Part shown: positions 1 to 9,063 of the stretch, in pieces
Layout: every line of letters begins with the position of its first letter
Numbering within the stretch: position 1 is the first letter of the stretch
Assembly (NCBI GenBank): GCA_903927965.1
Contig: CAIYPA010000078.1
Coordinates: forward strand, 1-41,379
Length of the DNA: 41,379 nucleotides
Reading direction: 5' to 3'
Source: an uncultured Bacteroidia bacterium
GTDB taxonomy: Bacteria > Bacteroidota > Bacteroidia > Bacteroidales > Prolixibacteraceae
The notes under the pieces: generated by a model
Seen by the model: the letters and a program-made list of their open reading frames with translations, nothing else
The model's database searches: none
What the model was told of the DNA's origin: nothing
Translations under genes and position numbers: made by a program

Positions 1-1008
<1,008 letters not shown>

Positions 1009-1060
1009 TTATTCGTTTTGAGAATTATAGAATGAATAGAACCTTCTTTAAATTTCATTG

Positions 1061-1095
1061 CAAAAGTAGTATTTTTAAATGAAATTTATTACAAA
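1061..1095 (-). promoter_or_regulatory. Probable gap promoter (Bacteroidota type)
   Basis: Read on the minus strand there is TACTTTTG (1068-1061), matching the TAnnTTTG -7 element, preceded by TTTG (1095-1092) with a 23-bp spacer, the long end of the accepted range. The predicted transcript starts near 1054, giving a leader of about 50 nt for gap. The assignment rests on motif match only. Confidence 0.55.
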
Positions 1096-1163
1096 AATAG
1101 TTTGTAAATAGATGGTTCTTTACAAATTATTAACTTAGCATAGGAACATGAAAAGATGCTGGT

Positions 1164-1295
1164 TTATCGTTTCATCCAGGTACTGTTTCTTTTTGCCTTT
1201 GGAGGCTGAAAACCACAGTTGCACGACGTTTTACAATTGGCAAGTAATAGTACTGCCAAAACCAATAGGACCGGAATTATTAATCTATTTTTCAT
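1164..1295 (-). CDS. Very small lipoprotein (43 aa)
   Basis: Translation from the ATG at 1295 gives 43 residues beginning MKNRLIIPVLLVLAVLLLAN, followed by Cys21. This is a basic N-terminus, a hydrophobic core and a lipobox-like LLANC, which is the layout of a type II (lipoprotein) signal peptide. The mature part is only about 23 residues, with cysteines at 21, 25 and 27 and a basic tail ending WMKR. It lies between gap and the nitroreductase gene, divergent from the latter. Its start codon sits 5 nt downstream of a good promoter match (1300-1329), so the message may be leaderless. Function is unknown; tiny lipoproteins of this kind are commonly left unannotated. It could be chance, but signal, lipobox and promoter together make a real gene likely. 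Confidence 0.6.
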   Translation of the reverse strand: MKNRLIIPVLLVLAVLLLANCKTSCNCGFQPPKAKRNSTWMKR

Positions 1296-1299
1296 GCCA

Positions 1300-1329
1300 C
1301 AAAATTAATAAAGGTTTAATTATTCCAAA
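1300..1329 (-). promoter_or_regulatory. Promoter for the small lipoprotein gene
   Basis: On the minus strand TTTG (1329-1326) is followed after an 18-bp spacer by TAATTTTG (1307-1300), a full match to the Bacteroidota TTTG/TAnnTTTG consensus. The ATG of the small lipoprotein starts 5 nt downstream, so transcription would begin at or next to the A of the start codon. Confidence 0.55.
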
Positions 1330-1358
1330 ATGTTCAACTGTTTCGCTGAATAGGTTTC

Positions 1359-1366
1359 TATCTTTG
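1359..1366 (+). promoter_or_regulatory. Probable -7 element for the nitroreductase gene
   Basis: TATCTTTG matches TAnnTTTG exactly and lies 21 bp before the ATG at 1388, implying a leader of about 15 nt. No clear TTTG is present 18-22 bp upstream, so the -33 element is weak. Confidence 0.5.
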
Positions 1367-1387
1367 CACCCTTTAAATTTCAAATGA

Positions 1388-2134
1388 ATGGTCAATCAAT
1401 TATTGGAACACCGCACAATCCGTAAATACAAACCTGATGTGGTGGAAGAAGATTTGTTCAACAAGGTACTTGAAGCCGGCTGCAGGGCATCGACGACTGG
1501 TAATATGCAGCTATACAGCATAATCGTAACACGTTCGGACGAAGGGAAAAAAGCACTTGCGCCTTGCCATTTCAATCAGCCAATGGTTGTGAATGCCCCA
1601 ATTGTGCTCACTTTTTGTGCCGATTTCAACCGTTTTAACCTATGGTGCAAACTGAACAATGCTGAGCCTGGATATGACAATTTCCTTTCTTTTATGACTG
1701 CTGCCATAGATTCTTTGCTGGTTGCTCAGAATGTGACCATTGCAGCAGAGAGTGAAGGTTTGGGGGTTTGCTACGTGGGGACAACCACTTATCTTGCTGG
1801 AAAAATCATTGATATACTGAAACTTCCCTTTGGTGTCGTCCCAATAACAACGCTTACGGTTGGTTGGCCCGACGAACATCCGGAGCAGGTTGACAGGTTG
1901 CCGTTGAATGCCGTTGTTCATCAGGAAACTTATGCCGATTATTCAAGGGAGGAAATCATCAGGTACTATTCTGAAAAGGAAAACCGGCCCGATAACCTTA
2001 AATTTGTATCTGAAAATAGCAAAGAGACATTGGCCCAGGTATTTACGGATATAAGGTATAAAAAAAGTGACAATGTTGCCTTTTCAAAAATGCTACTGGA
2101 AGTATTAATACGGCAGGGCTTTATGAACCAATAA
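1388..2134 (+). CDS. Nitroreductase family protein (NfsA/FRP-like)
   Basis: A 248-residue flavoprotein of the nitroreductase superfamily, expected to bind FMN and reduce nitro, quinone or flavin substrates with NAD(P)H in the cytosol. The N-terminal segment LLEHRTIRKYKPD (residues 5-17) is the typical FMN-phosphate-binding start (RxIRKY). ASTTGNMQLYSIIV (about 34-47) is the second flavin-contact region. The segment around EGLGVCYVGT (about 123-132) is the conserved glycine-rich part of the fold, followed by the VGWPDE motif found in NfsA/FRP-like members. The C-terminal 60 residues, with the YSREEIIRYY helix, also fit the NfsA/FRP subgroup. The physiological substrate cannot be read from sequence. 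It is followed by a 125-bp gap and is probably transcribed alone. Confidence 0.88.
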   Translation: MVNQLLEHRTIRKYKPDVVEEDLFNKVLEAGCRASTTGNMQLYSIIVTRSDEGKKALAPCHFNQPMVVNAPIVLTFCADFNRFNLWCKLNNAEPGYDNFLSFMTAAIDSLLVAQNVTIAAESEGLGVCYVGTTTYLAGKIIDILKLPFGVVPITTLTVGWPDEHPEQVDRLPLNAVVHQETYADYSREEIIRYYSEKENRPDNLKFVSENSKETLAQVFTDIRYKKSDNVAFSKMLLEVLIRQGFMNQ

Positions 2135-2190
2135 TTTTTTGTTGTCGGAATTATTTTGCAGTGTAGGCTCATTAAGCTGGTTCAATTGTA

Positions 2191-2198
2191 TATATTTG
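2191..2198 (+). promoter_or_regulatory. Possible -7 element for the acyltransferase gene
   Basis: TATATTTG matches TAnnTTTG, 62 bp before the ATG at 2260. No convincing -33 TTTG lies at the right distance. A short palindrome TCAAATTTGA (2219-2228) falls in the predicted leader. Confidence 0.35.
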
Positions 2199-2259
2199 TT
2201 CTATTGTACGAAGTTCAATCAAATTTGAGGTTTAGTTTAATATTTTTATATCATATCGG

Positions 2260-3150
2260 ATGCCAGGATATTACTTATTAAGATCAGTGACATGGATTGT
2301 CAGTAAAATGCCGCTGCGTTTGCTCTATTTCTTTTCTGATCTGATGTATTACCCAGTTTTTTATATTTTCCGGTATCGAAGGCGTGTTGTTGCCGGGAAT
2401 TTATTTAACTCATTTCCTGAAAAGTCAAAAAAGGAACTTGAGGTCATCGCAAAAAAATTTTATCACCATTTGTGTGATCTATTCATTGAGATGTTGTATT
2501 TCGACCGGATGTCTGTTGAATTTGGAAAGAAATGTGTGAATTACAAGAACCTTGAATTGCCAATCAGCTATCTTGATAAGGGGAGGAACGCAATTTGCCT
2601 TCTTGGGCATTATAACAACTGGGAATGGTTTTCAACATGGACTTTGTATACAAACTACAAATTTTACCCGGTTTACAAGAAGTTAAGAAATGATTCATTT
2701 GAACGCTTCTATTATAATCTAAGGGGTAGGTTTGGTGCAATTCCTCTCGAAAGGTCCGACACTTTCAAACAACTGTACACTGATCACCAGCAAAAGATCC
2801 CTACGGGTACTGCTTTTTTATTCGATCAGACACCAAGGGCATCTGAACTCCATCATTGGGTTGAATTCCTGAACCAGGACACACCTGTCATTCTTGGCCC
2901 TGAAAAAGTGGCACAAAAACTCAATTCAGTCGTCTTTTTCCTACATTCGAGGAAAATAAAGCGTGGGTATTATGAAGTTGAAGTTCAATTAATTACCGAT
3001 CAGGCAAAAACCTGTCCGAAATTTGAAATAGTTGACAAATGCATGGCGCTTCTCGAAAATCAAATTAAAGAACAACCTGAATTTTGGCTTTGGACACATA
3101 AAAGATGGAAACATTCACGTGTAAGTGATGAACCATTAAATCAATCCTGA
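2260..3150 (+). CDS. Lysophospholipid / lipid A biosynthesis acyltransferase (LpxL/HtrB family)
   Basis: A 296-residue membrane-associated acyltransferase that would transfer a secondary acyl chain to a lipid A precursor at the cytoplasmic face of the inner membrane. The N-terminal stretch, residues 1-40, is hydrophobic and aromatic (LLYFFSDLMYYPVFYIF), typical of the membrane anchor. The H-x4-E catalytic signature occurs as GHYNNWEWF, with His117 and Glu122. The later block LFDQTP (about residues 187-192) followed by the PVILGPEKVA segment is the usual substrate-binding part. The ending EFWLWTHKRWK is highly characteristic of the family. The neighbouring WaaP-like kinase and glycosyltransferases support a role in LPS or lipooligosaccharide synthesis. 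An ornithine-lipid type acyl transfer is an alternative that cannot be excluded. Confidence 0.88.
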   Translation: MPGYYLLRSVTWIVSKMPLRLLYFFSDLMYYPVFYIFRYRRRVVAGNLFNSFPEKSKKELEVIAKKFYHHLCDLFIEMLYFDRMSVEFGKKCVNYKNLELPISYLDKGRNAICLLGHYNNWEWFSTWTLYTNYKFYPVYKKLRNDSFERFYYNLRGRFGAIPLERSDTFKQLYTDHQQKIPTGTAFLFDQTPRASELHHWVEFLNQDTPVILGPEKVAQKLNSVVFFLHSRKIKRGYYEVEVQLITDQAKTCPKFEIVDKCMALLENQIKEQPEFWLWTHKRWKHSRVSDEPLNQS

Positions 3151-3218
3151 ATTGATCTTATTGGGTCAATAGTACAATAACAATCATTAAGTCAGTATGT
3201 TGTGTGACAACAGTAAAA

Positions 3219-4004
3219 ATGGGTATAAAAATAAAATATAAAGTTTCCACTGAATTCATGGACCTGGAAACATGGGTCAGTCAATTGCATTCAAATTTTC
3301 CCCATTCTGGAGAATCGATATTTAAGTATCGGAACGAGGTCAAGGTTTTTTCTGTCGGGGATTACGAACTCAACGTGAAGGCATTTAAAATACCCAACCT
3401 GATCAACAGGTTTGTGTATATTTATATAAGGGGTTCAAAAGCTGCCCGCTCTTACAGATACGCCAGGAAGTTTCTGGCACTCGGCATCGCGACTCCTGCA
3501 GCGGTAGGTTATGTCGAATGTACCTCATTTGGATTGTTAAGGGAAAGCTATTATGTATCAGTTCATTATAAAAATGAATTTACCCTTCGCGAAGTTTTGA
3601 ATTATCAGGTTGCCGATCACGATAGGATACTTAGGGATTGGGTCAGGTTCACTTACGAAAAGTTGCATAAAAACAATATTTTCCATCTCGATTATTCGCC
3701 GGGAAATACGTTAATCAGAAAAATTGACAATAATTTTGATTTTCAAATAGTTGACTTGAATCGTATGAGTTTTGGGAACATAAGTTTCGAAAAAGGATTG
3801 TTCAATTTCCGTCAACTTTATACCGATCGGCAAACCCTTGAACTTCTTGCTACGACCTATGCCAATTTATGCAATAAGGATGCAGGTAAAGCAGTAAAGG
3901 TTCTTATCGCGTTCGACAAAAGGAACAGGGAAACCCGTGACCGTCAGGAAAAGATAAAGGAGTTTTTCAGGTCACTTTTCAGATTCGGTCCCGCCGAAGA
4001 ATAA
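3219..4004 (+). CDS. Lipopolysaccharide kinase (WaaP/Kdo kinase-like) family protein
   Basis: About 261 residues with a eukaryote-like kinase fold typical of LPS core or Kdo kinases. The catalytic-loop motif HLDYSPGN is at about residues 156-163, with the presumed catalytic Asp158. The metal-binding IVDLNRM is near residue 179, in place of the DFG motif. A lysine-bearing VKAFKIP segment occurs near residue 60. The family phosphorylates an inner-core sugar of LPS on the cytoplasmic side. I chose the ATG at 3219; a GTG at 3204 would add five residues. Its 3' end overlaps the convergent GT2 gene by 26 bp. It follows the lipid A acyltransferase by about 70 bp on the same strand, consistent with a joint envelope role. 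The exact acceptor sugar is unknown. Confidence 0.82.
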   Translation: MGIKIKYKVSTEFMDLETWVSQLHSNFPHSGESIFKYRNEVKVFSVGDYELNVKAFKIPNLINRFVYIYIRGSKAARSYRYARKFLALGIATPAAVGYVECTSFGLLRESYYVSVHYKNEFTLREVLNYQVADHDRILRDWVRFTYEKLHKNNIFHLDYSPGNTLIRKIDNNFDFQIVDLNRMSFGNISFEKGLFNFRQLYTDRQTLELLATTYANLCNKDAGKAVKVLIAFDKRNRETRDRQEKIKEFFRSLFRFGPAEE

Positions 4005-4692
4005 ATTTTTTAAGATAGTACAAAATTGGGTTCTTGTATTTCAGGTGTTTCCATGGCCGACTGCTATGGGGCTTATGGATCACAGGAAGATTTTTTACCA
4101 CATAATTGCTGAATCCAAGTTGACGCGATTTTCGGGAGATATAAACATCAAACCAATCCATTTTCATCGGTAACTCATTGAAATCGAATTGCTCCAATAA
4201 CCGCAGGGAAATAACCGTACAACAAAAACTGACAGTTTTCGCCGAAGCAAAAATGGATGGCTTATCAATCGCAGTTGCGTAAGTGTAAGGGAAATTAATC
4301 TCTCCATCTTCATCTACAGTAACTGAACCTATCAATCCAGCATCAGGCAATTCATTGGCCAGTTTTGTCAAACCAATGATCGTTTCATTTTCTGTAAATA
4401 CATCCGACTCAACAATTGCAAGGTGTGAGCCATTTTCAAGGGCAATTTTCTGCGCAAGCACAAGTGTTGTCCTGTAATTGGGAGATGATTTCTTCGTGTG
4501 TTTTTCAAGTCCAATGACATTATATCCATATTTTTTAGAATTCTCCTCAAGCCATCTTCTGGTCTCCCTTGAGCTGAAATCATCAAAAATATAATAGGGA
4601 ATATCTTGATTATTACTTCTTAACAAACTTATAATTGCCCGGGTGGTCTTCAATGAATCTTTAACCGGAGTTATTAGGGTTGGATTTTTCAC
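3979..4692 (-). CDS. Glycosyltransferase family 2 (GT-A fold)
   Basis: A 237-residue protein starting from GTG at 4692. The N-terminus TLITPVKDSLKTTRAIISLL and the following YYIFDDFSS are the nucleotide-sugar-binding start of GT2 enzymes. The segment LAIVESDVF (about residues 92-100) supplies the acidic metal-binding residues, with E-S-D in place of the canonical DxD. The C-terminus is very basic (KKFILRRDRI), suggesting a peripheral membrane contact. It is the last gene of a minus-strand run (DUF6165, GT9, GT2) with 30-40 bp gaps. Its end overlaps the convergent kinase gene. A role in LPS or surface glycan assembly is inferred from context; donor and acceptor are unknown. Confidence 0.82.
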   Translation of the reverse strand: MKNPTLITPVKDSLKTTRAIISLLRSNNQDIPYYIFDDFSSRETRRWLEENSKKYGYNVIGLEKHTKKSSPNYRTTLVLAQKIALENGSHLAIVESDVFTENETIIGLTKLANELPDAGLIGSVTVDEDGEINFPYTYATAIDKPSIFASAKTVSFCCTVISLRLLEQFDFNELPMKMDWFDVYISRKSRQLGFSNYVVKNLPVIHKPHSSRPWKHLKYKNPILYYLKKFILRRDRI

Positions 4693-4729
4693 TAAAAGAG
4701 TTGAAAGTAATGTTAATGTTTGCTGGTTT

Positions 4730-5821
4730 CTATGAGTTTGTAGAAGGCGACTGATTGGCTTTTTTCACCTTGGGTGAAAGAAGGTTGAATTTTACAAGTG
4801 TCTTGAATACATCACCGGGTTTAACCATTTCCATGCATTTGGGAGAGTCATAGATACAAGGTTTTTTCCCGAAAACGGAACAGGGACGGCATTTAAGCGA
4901 ACTTGCAGGTGTTTGTAAATGGTATTCAGTAGGTTGCCCCAACGCTGAAAAACCAAATGCTGGGTGAGTGCCACCCCAAATTGAAACGGTTGGGATACCT
5001 GATAAGGCTGCAAGGTGCATATTGGAAGAATCCATGGAGATCATTAAGTCCAGGTTCCTTATCAGGGCCAACTCTTCCGAAAGATGAAGTTTGCCTGCCA
5101 CAAGATGTACATTCTGGAAAAACTGCTTGAATTCTATTAAGGAAGCAATCTCTTGTTCACCCCCACCAAAAAGATAAAATTCAACTTTAAAATCTATATT
5201 GATCAGTTGGACCAATTCCCTGAAATTTTTGATGTCCCAAATCTTGGGTTTTAGCTTGGCGAAAGGTGCTAGGCCAACTTTTAAAATTAAAGGGTCCTCT
5301 TGATTTTTCTGGATAAATCCTACCGCCTTTTGACATGCCTCTTCAGTTAAAAGAAAATATGGAGCTTTCCCGATTTGCCCTTCAAAACCAGCACTTCGGA
5401 AGGTTTCGAGATAGCGTTCCGCAGTGTGCTTTAATGCCCTTATATACTTTGACTTGATCAGAAATTTCTTTTCTTTCCTTCCTTTATCTATTGAGAAACA
5501 GGGAGTTCCTGAAATTTTGAAAAGAAAAGAGAGTATCCTGGTCCTAATAACCCCATGTAAATCAATTAAATTTTCAAATGGACCATACTTTTTAAGGTCA
5601 TTGTATAGCCTGATAAGTCCGGTTAACCCTTTGTGCCTGCCACTTAGTTCGGGATAAAAAAGGGTTAGTCGCGGGATATCGAAAAAAAACGGAGCAAAGA
5701 ATTTCCGGGTAACAACCATTATTTCAAGATCGGGATTGGCATTCAGGACCCCTCTGATGGCAGGAACTGTTAACGAAACGTCACCCATTGCGGATAACCG
5801 GATGGCAAGAACCTTTCTCAT
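4730..5821 (-). CDS. Glycosyltransferase family 9 (ADP-heptose:LPS heptosyltransferase-like)
   Basis: A 363-residue GT-B enzyme. The N-terminus KVLAIRLSAMGDVSLTVPAI is the standard GT9 opening (LSAxGDV). The C-terminal nucleotide-binding block is MISMDSSNMHLAALSGIPTV, about residues 264-283, followed by SIWGGTHPAFGF. Members add heptose or related sugars to the LPS inner core in the cytoplasm. A Cys cluster near the end (CRPCSVFGKKPCIYDSPKC) is also common in this family. The ATG at 5821 is 35 bp after the DUF6165 stop, and the gene is 37 bp upstream of the GT2 gene, so the three are likely one transcript. Donor specificity (ADP-heptose or another sugar) is an inference from the family. Confidence 0.9.
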   Translation of the reverse strand: MRKVLAIRLSAMGDVSLTVPAIRGVLNANPDLEIMVVTRKFFAPFFFDIPRLTLFYPELSGRHKGLTGLIRLYNDLKKYGPFENLIDLHGVIRTRILSFLFKISGTPCFSIDKGRKEKKFLIKSKYIRALKHTAERYLETFRSAGFEGQIGKAPYFLLTEEACQKAVGFIQKNQEDPLILKVGLAPFAKLKPKIWDIKNFRELVQLINIDFKVEFYLFGGGEQEIASLIEFKQFFQNVHLVAGKLHLSEELALIRNLDLMISMDSSNMHLAALSGIPTVSIWGGTHPAFGFSALGQPTEYHLQTPASSLKCRPCSVFGKKPCIYDSPKCMEMVKPGDVFKTLVKFNLLSPKVKKANQSPSTNS

Positions 5822-5856
5822 CGAATTGATTGATTAATATATTGATATATAGGATG

Positions 5857-6231
5857 TTACTTATATTCTTCGTAGCTTTTTTCCTCAGTAAGGTTCGATC
5901 CGGTTATTTCGTTGATCCTCCGCTTGACGTCCGACCGCTTATCATTGATATAATAGACCGATCTGGCCGTTTGAATAAAATCATCCGAAAAATCTTTGGC
6001 ACGTTCAAGATCCCGGATATGATCCTCAATATCCCACAATTGATTGTTAATATCCAGTAATTCAAGGTATAACGGATGGTTTTTCTCTATGATGCCAGCC
6101 ACGGCATTGTTCAGCACTTCATATTCCTTATGGAGGTTTTCCAGTTTTCGGGAGTCTTTGATCCTCTCCGATTTAATCTCGACAATCGTCAGTTTATCGA
6201 CTATTTCCCCATTCGAAACTTCAATTTTCAT
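5857..6231 (-). CDS. DUF6165 family protein
   Basis: About 124 residues from the ATG at 6231, giving the N-terminus MKIEVSNGEIVDKLTIVEIK. An in-frame alternative at 6243 would add four residues. That opening, the central LLDINNQLWDIEDHIRD and the later YYINDKRSDVKRRINE are the features by which I recognise the family. The protein is highly charged and predicted mostly helical, with no signal peptide or membrane segment. The family has no established biochemical role but often sits beside LPS glycosyltransferases, as here, where it heads the DUF6165-GT9-GT2 run. An accessory role in LPS assembly is only a context-based guess. Confidence 0.75.
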   Translation of the reverse strand: MKIEVSNGEIVDKLTIVEIKSERIKDSRKLENLHKEYEVLNNAVAGIIEKNHPLYLELLDINNQLWDIEDHIRDLERAKDFSDDFIQTARSVYYINDKRSDVKRRINEITGSNLTEEKSYEEYK

Positions 6232-6294
6232 ATAGATTATCAATAAATTTTAGCAAAGGTAATTTTTTTTGAACTTTAACAATGATCATATGGT

Positions 6295-7053
6295 TCACCT
6301 CCTCCGGAAATCGCGGGCACTTGCCTGGTCGGTGGGCATGATGATCACATCTGCAATATTGACATGTTGGGGCCTTGTTGCCATAAACAGGATGGTCTCG
6401 GCAATATCCTGGGCATACAAGGGGGTCAACCCTTTATACACATTTTCGGCCCTCTGCTTGTCCCCTTTGAACCGGACCAATGAAAACTCTGTGTCCACCA
6501 TACCCGGGCTGATCGAACTTACCTTCACGCCATAGGGCAACAACTCGATCCGCATGGTTTTCGTAATTGCCTGAACAGCATGTTTGGACGCGCAATAAGC
6601 AGCGCCATTCGGATAAACTTCATGGCCCGCAATCGACGAGAGGTTGATAATGTGGCCACTTTCCCTTGCCACCATCCCCGACGATATCTTACGCGACATG
6701 AAAAGCAAACCCTTGACGTTTGTGTCGATCATTCGCTCCCAATCGTCAACGACTCCCGATTGGACAGGTTCAAGCCCAACAGCCAGTCCTGCATTGTTGA
6801 CCAGCAAATCAACCTTTTCCCATTTCCCGGTAAGCGAATCGACAGCTTTTTCTACCTGAACCTGATCCCTTATGTCAAAACATAAAGGCAAAACTTCAGC
6901 CCCTGTTTCAACAATTAAGCATTTAACCAAGTCATTAAGCAGGTTTTCCCTTCGTCCGGTAACGATCAGGTCATAACCATTGGATGCAAGAAGGTGTGAT
7001 GTGGCTTTCCCGATTCCGGATGTAGCACCAGTGACCAATGCGATTTTTTTCAT
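6295..7053 (-). CDS. Short-chain dehydrogenase/reductase (YdfG-like)
   Basis: A 252-residue classical SDR. The start is set at the ATG at 7053 because MKKIALVTGATSGIG is the normal N-terminus; the frame remains open 14 codons further upstream. Motifs are in order: TGATSGIG (residues 8-15) for the cofactor, NNAG (86-89), the catalytic Ser in INLSSIAG (about 139-140) and Y-x3-K as YCASKHA (Tyr153, Lys157). The residues after the second strand (TGRRENLL) carry arginines that favour NADP. The nearest known function is the NADP-dependent 3-hydroxy acid or serine dehydrogenase group, cytosolic. The actual substrate is unknown. It diverges from the AIR-synthase-like gene. Confidence 0.9.
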   Translation of the reverse strand: MKKIALVTGATSGIGKATSHLLASNGYDLIVTGRRENLLNDLVKCLIVETGAEVLPLCFDIRDQVQVEKAVDSLTGKWEKVDLLVNNAGLAVGLEPVQSGVVDDWERMIDTNVKGLLFMSRKISSGMVARESGHIINLSSIAGHEVYPNGAAYCASKHAVQAITKTMRIELLPYGVKVSSISPGMVDTEFSLVRFKGDKQRAENVYKGLTPLYAQDIAETILFMATRPQHVNIADVIIMPTDQASARDFRRR

Positions 7054-7135
7054 TCTTAAAAATATTAATCCGCTAAAATAAAAAAAATCGGACACTCTAC
7101 AGGGGCAAATATCGCGGTCGTTAAATATAAACTAT

Positions 7136-7143
7136 TAAATTTG
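7136..7143 (+). promoter_or_regulatory. Probable -7 element for the AIR-synthase-like/menG genes
   Basis: TAAATTTG matches TAnnTTTG 28 bp before the ATG at 7171, implying a leader of about 20 nt. No clear TTTG is visible at the -33 distance. Confidence 0.5.
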
Positions 7144-7170
7144 CCTTGTTTTTGTAAAATATAGAATAAA

Positions 7171-8202
7171 ATGGCTGAAATAGAAACAGAAATGTTCACG
7201 ATAGACCAGGTACCGGAACCAACAGATTTGAGAAATGTAATCTATTCAATGGTTGCCATGCCCCATCTTTCACCGGTTAATTTGTTTAATGAATTTGCTT
7301 CCTCAGCTATTGATCCAACCCAGGTTGGGAAAGAGGATTTGTTTGGAGCTGGTGTTTTTCACATTGATGACAGTAAGATTGCATTTACCCAAACAATTTA
7401 TTCTGACCACCGGAGGCTGGCAGTTGACCCGTTTGTTGCAGCCCAGATTATTGTGGCAAAGGCAGTTAGAAGGTTGGTCTGTTACGGAGCCGAACCTGTT
7501 TCGATGAGCGCTTTTCTGAACAATGTTGAGTTTGCCAGCCCGATTGCCGAAGAGATGGTGATGGCCGCACGGTTGGGGCTTGAAGCCGCTGCTGCTGTTT
7601 TTAGTCTCCAGTTCTCGAATCGGAAGATATTCTACGATTACTCGGAACACGATGGGATCTTGCCACCGACGCTAATTGTAAGTCTTGTCGGGAAATTAAA
7701 AGACCGCGATCACATCCTCACTTCAAAGTTCAAACGAAAAGGCCATAATATCCTCCTGATTGGTAGGTCGTTCAACGATATCAATGCCTCCGAATACCTT
7801 GACCATTTTCATGAAATAAAAGAGTCTCCATTGATGCATTTTAACCTTGGTTTTGAAAATAAACTGATGGGTGCCCTGAAAGAGTTGATAAAAAGGAATT
7901 TGGTCGAATCTGCAAGCCCAGTTGGTTTGGGTGGCCTCTTCTTTACCCTTTTGCGCGATGCAATGCCCAATGAACTGGGTTTTGATATTACCACCGATGC
8001 CGAAATCAGGACTGATGCATTTCTTTTTGGAGAAGGGATGGGAAGGGTCGTTGTAACGGTTACAGAAGAAAAAGAAGATGAATTTGTAGATTTTTTATAT
8101 GACCTGAACATTCCTGTGATGACACTGGGCCATATTACCAAGGGTGAAATAAGGATCGATGATCAGTCGTTGGGATTTGTTGACAAAGGTATTGTCGGCT
8201 AA
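7171..8202 (+). CDS. AIR synthase-related protein (PurM/PurL-like fold)
   Basis: A 343-residue stand-alone protein with the two-domain architecture of the PurM/PurL/HypE/SelD superfamily. The N-terminal ATP-binding half includes FGAGVFHIDDSKIAFTQ and DPFVAAQIIVAKAVRRLVCYG. The C-terminal AIRS_C half contains SPVGLGGLFFTLL and ELGFDITTD. Members bind ATP and form acyl or iminophosphate intermediates, as phosphoribosylformylglycinamidine synthase does. This is only about the size of half a PurL, so it is unlikely to be the complete purine enzyme. Its role is unknown; in Bacteroidota it is often annotated simply as AIR-synthase-related. It ends 18 bp before menG/ubiE and is probably co-transcribed with it. 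Confidence 0.75.
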   Translation: MAEIETEMFTIDQVPEPTDLRNVIYSMVAMPHLSPVNLFNEFASSAIDPTQVGKEDLFGAGVFHIDDSKIAFTQTIYSDHRRLAVDPFVAAQIIVAKAVRRLVCYGAEPVSMSAFLNNVEFASPIAEEMVMAARLGLEAAAAVFSLQFSNRKIFYDYSEHDGILPPTLIVSLVGKLKDRDHILTSKFKRKGHNILLIGRSFNDINASEYLDHFHEIKESPLMHFNLGFENKLMGALKELIKRNLVESASPVGLGGLFFTLLRDAMPNELGFDITTDAEIRTDAFLFGEGMGRVVVTVTEEKEDEFVDFLYDLNIPVMTLGHITKGEIRIDDQSLGFVDKGIVG

Positions 8203-8220
8203 TTCATTGATAAATAAACC

Positions 8221-8958
8221 ATGACAGTCGTTAAACCTTATAACAATTCCACAAAGGGGAAGAAACAGCAAGTTGCCGAAATGTTCGACAACATTGCCCC
8301 TAAATATGATTTTCTAAACCACTTCCTATCCTTTGGAATCGATAAAATCTGGCGGAGAAATGCCATTAAGTTATTGATGGGACATTCTCCAAGAGTAATT
8401 CTTGATGTAGCTACTGGAACCGGGGACTTTGCAATTGCATCGTTAAAAACAGGTGCTCAAAAAGTGATCGGTGTTGACATTTCGGAAGAAATGCTGGCAG
8501 TTGGAAGGACCAAAATTGAAGCTAAGGGACTCTCACAACGAATATCCCTTCAAAAAGGTGACTCTGAAGAGCTTAATTTTGCTGATAATTCTTTTGACGC
8601 AGTGACAGTTGCATTCGGAATCCGAAATTTTGAAAACCTATCGGCAGGCCTGGACGAACTTTTCCGCGTGCTAAAACCAAATGGCATAGTATGTATCCTT
8701 GAATTCTCCAAGCCGAGGAATTTTCCGTTTAAGCAATTTTACAGTTTCTATTCATTTTATATCCTTCCATTCTTTGGAAAATTATTCTCAAATGACAATT
8801 CAGCTTATCGTTACCTGCCCGAATCGGTTGAAAAATTCCCGGATGGGGAGGCGTTGCTGGGTCTGTTGAAAGACAGCCATTTCGCTCGTACCAGGCAATA
8901 CCGGCAAACTTTTGGTGTTGCTACTATTTATATTGGTATAAAGCCTTCCTTGTCCTAA
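8221..8958 (+). CDS. ubiE: Demethylmenaquinone methyltransferase
   Basis: A 245-residue class I SAM-dependent methyltransferase performing the last step of menaquinone synthesis at the membrane (MenG/UbiE). The opening KQQVAEMFDNIAPKYDFLNH is diagnostic of UbiE. SAM motif I is ILDVATGTGDFAI (about residues 60-72) and the acidic motif II is VIGVDISEEML. AVTVAFGIRNFENL and LKPNGIVCILEFSKP complete the family signature. Length is normal. As the Bacteroidota respire with menaquinone, the product would be MK rather than ubiquinone. It stands directly upstream of porT, an arrangement I recall from other Bacteroidota. Confidence 0.95.
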   Translation: MTVVKPYNNSTKGKKQQVAEMFDNIAPKYDFLNHFLSFGIDKIWRRNAIKLLMGHSPRVILDVATGTGDFAIASLKTGAQKVIGVDISEEMLAVGRTKIEAKGLSQRISLQKGDSEELNFADNSFDAVTVAFGIRNFENLSAGLDELFRVLKPNGIVCILEFSKPRNFPFKQFYSFYSFYILPFFGKLFSNDNSAYRYLPESVEKFPDGEALLGLLKDSHFARTRQYRQTFGVATIYIGIKPSLS

Positions 8959-9063
8959 GGCTTGGTCATGCAAATGGTGGTTGTTTATATAATCAAATTG
9001 GACTTCGATATATATTTTTTAAAGTATTGGTTAATAATTAGATATGACTTTTAAGACAAGATA

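Noticed and set aside
1148-1387. 79-codon plus-strand open frame
   Set aside because: No recognisable sequence or signal peptide. The opposite strand holds a better small lipoprotein ORF with lipobox and promoter.
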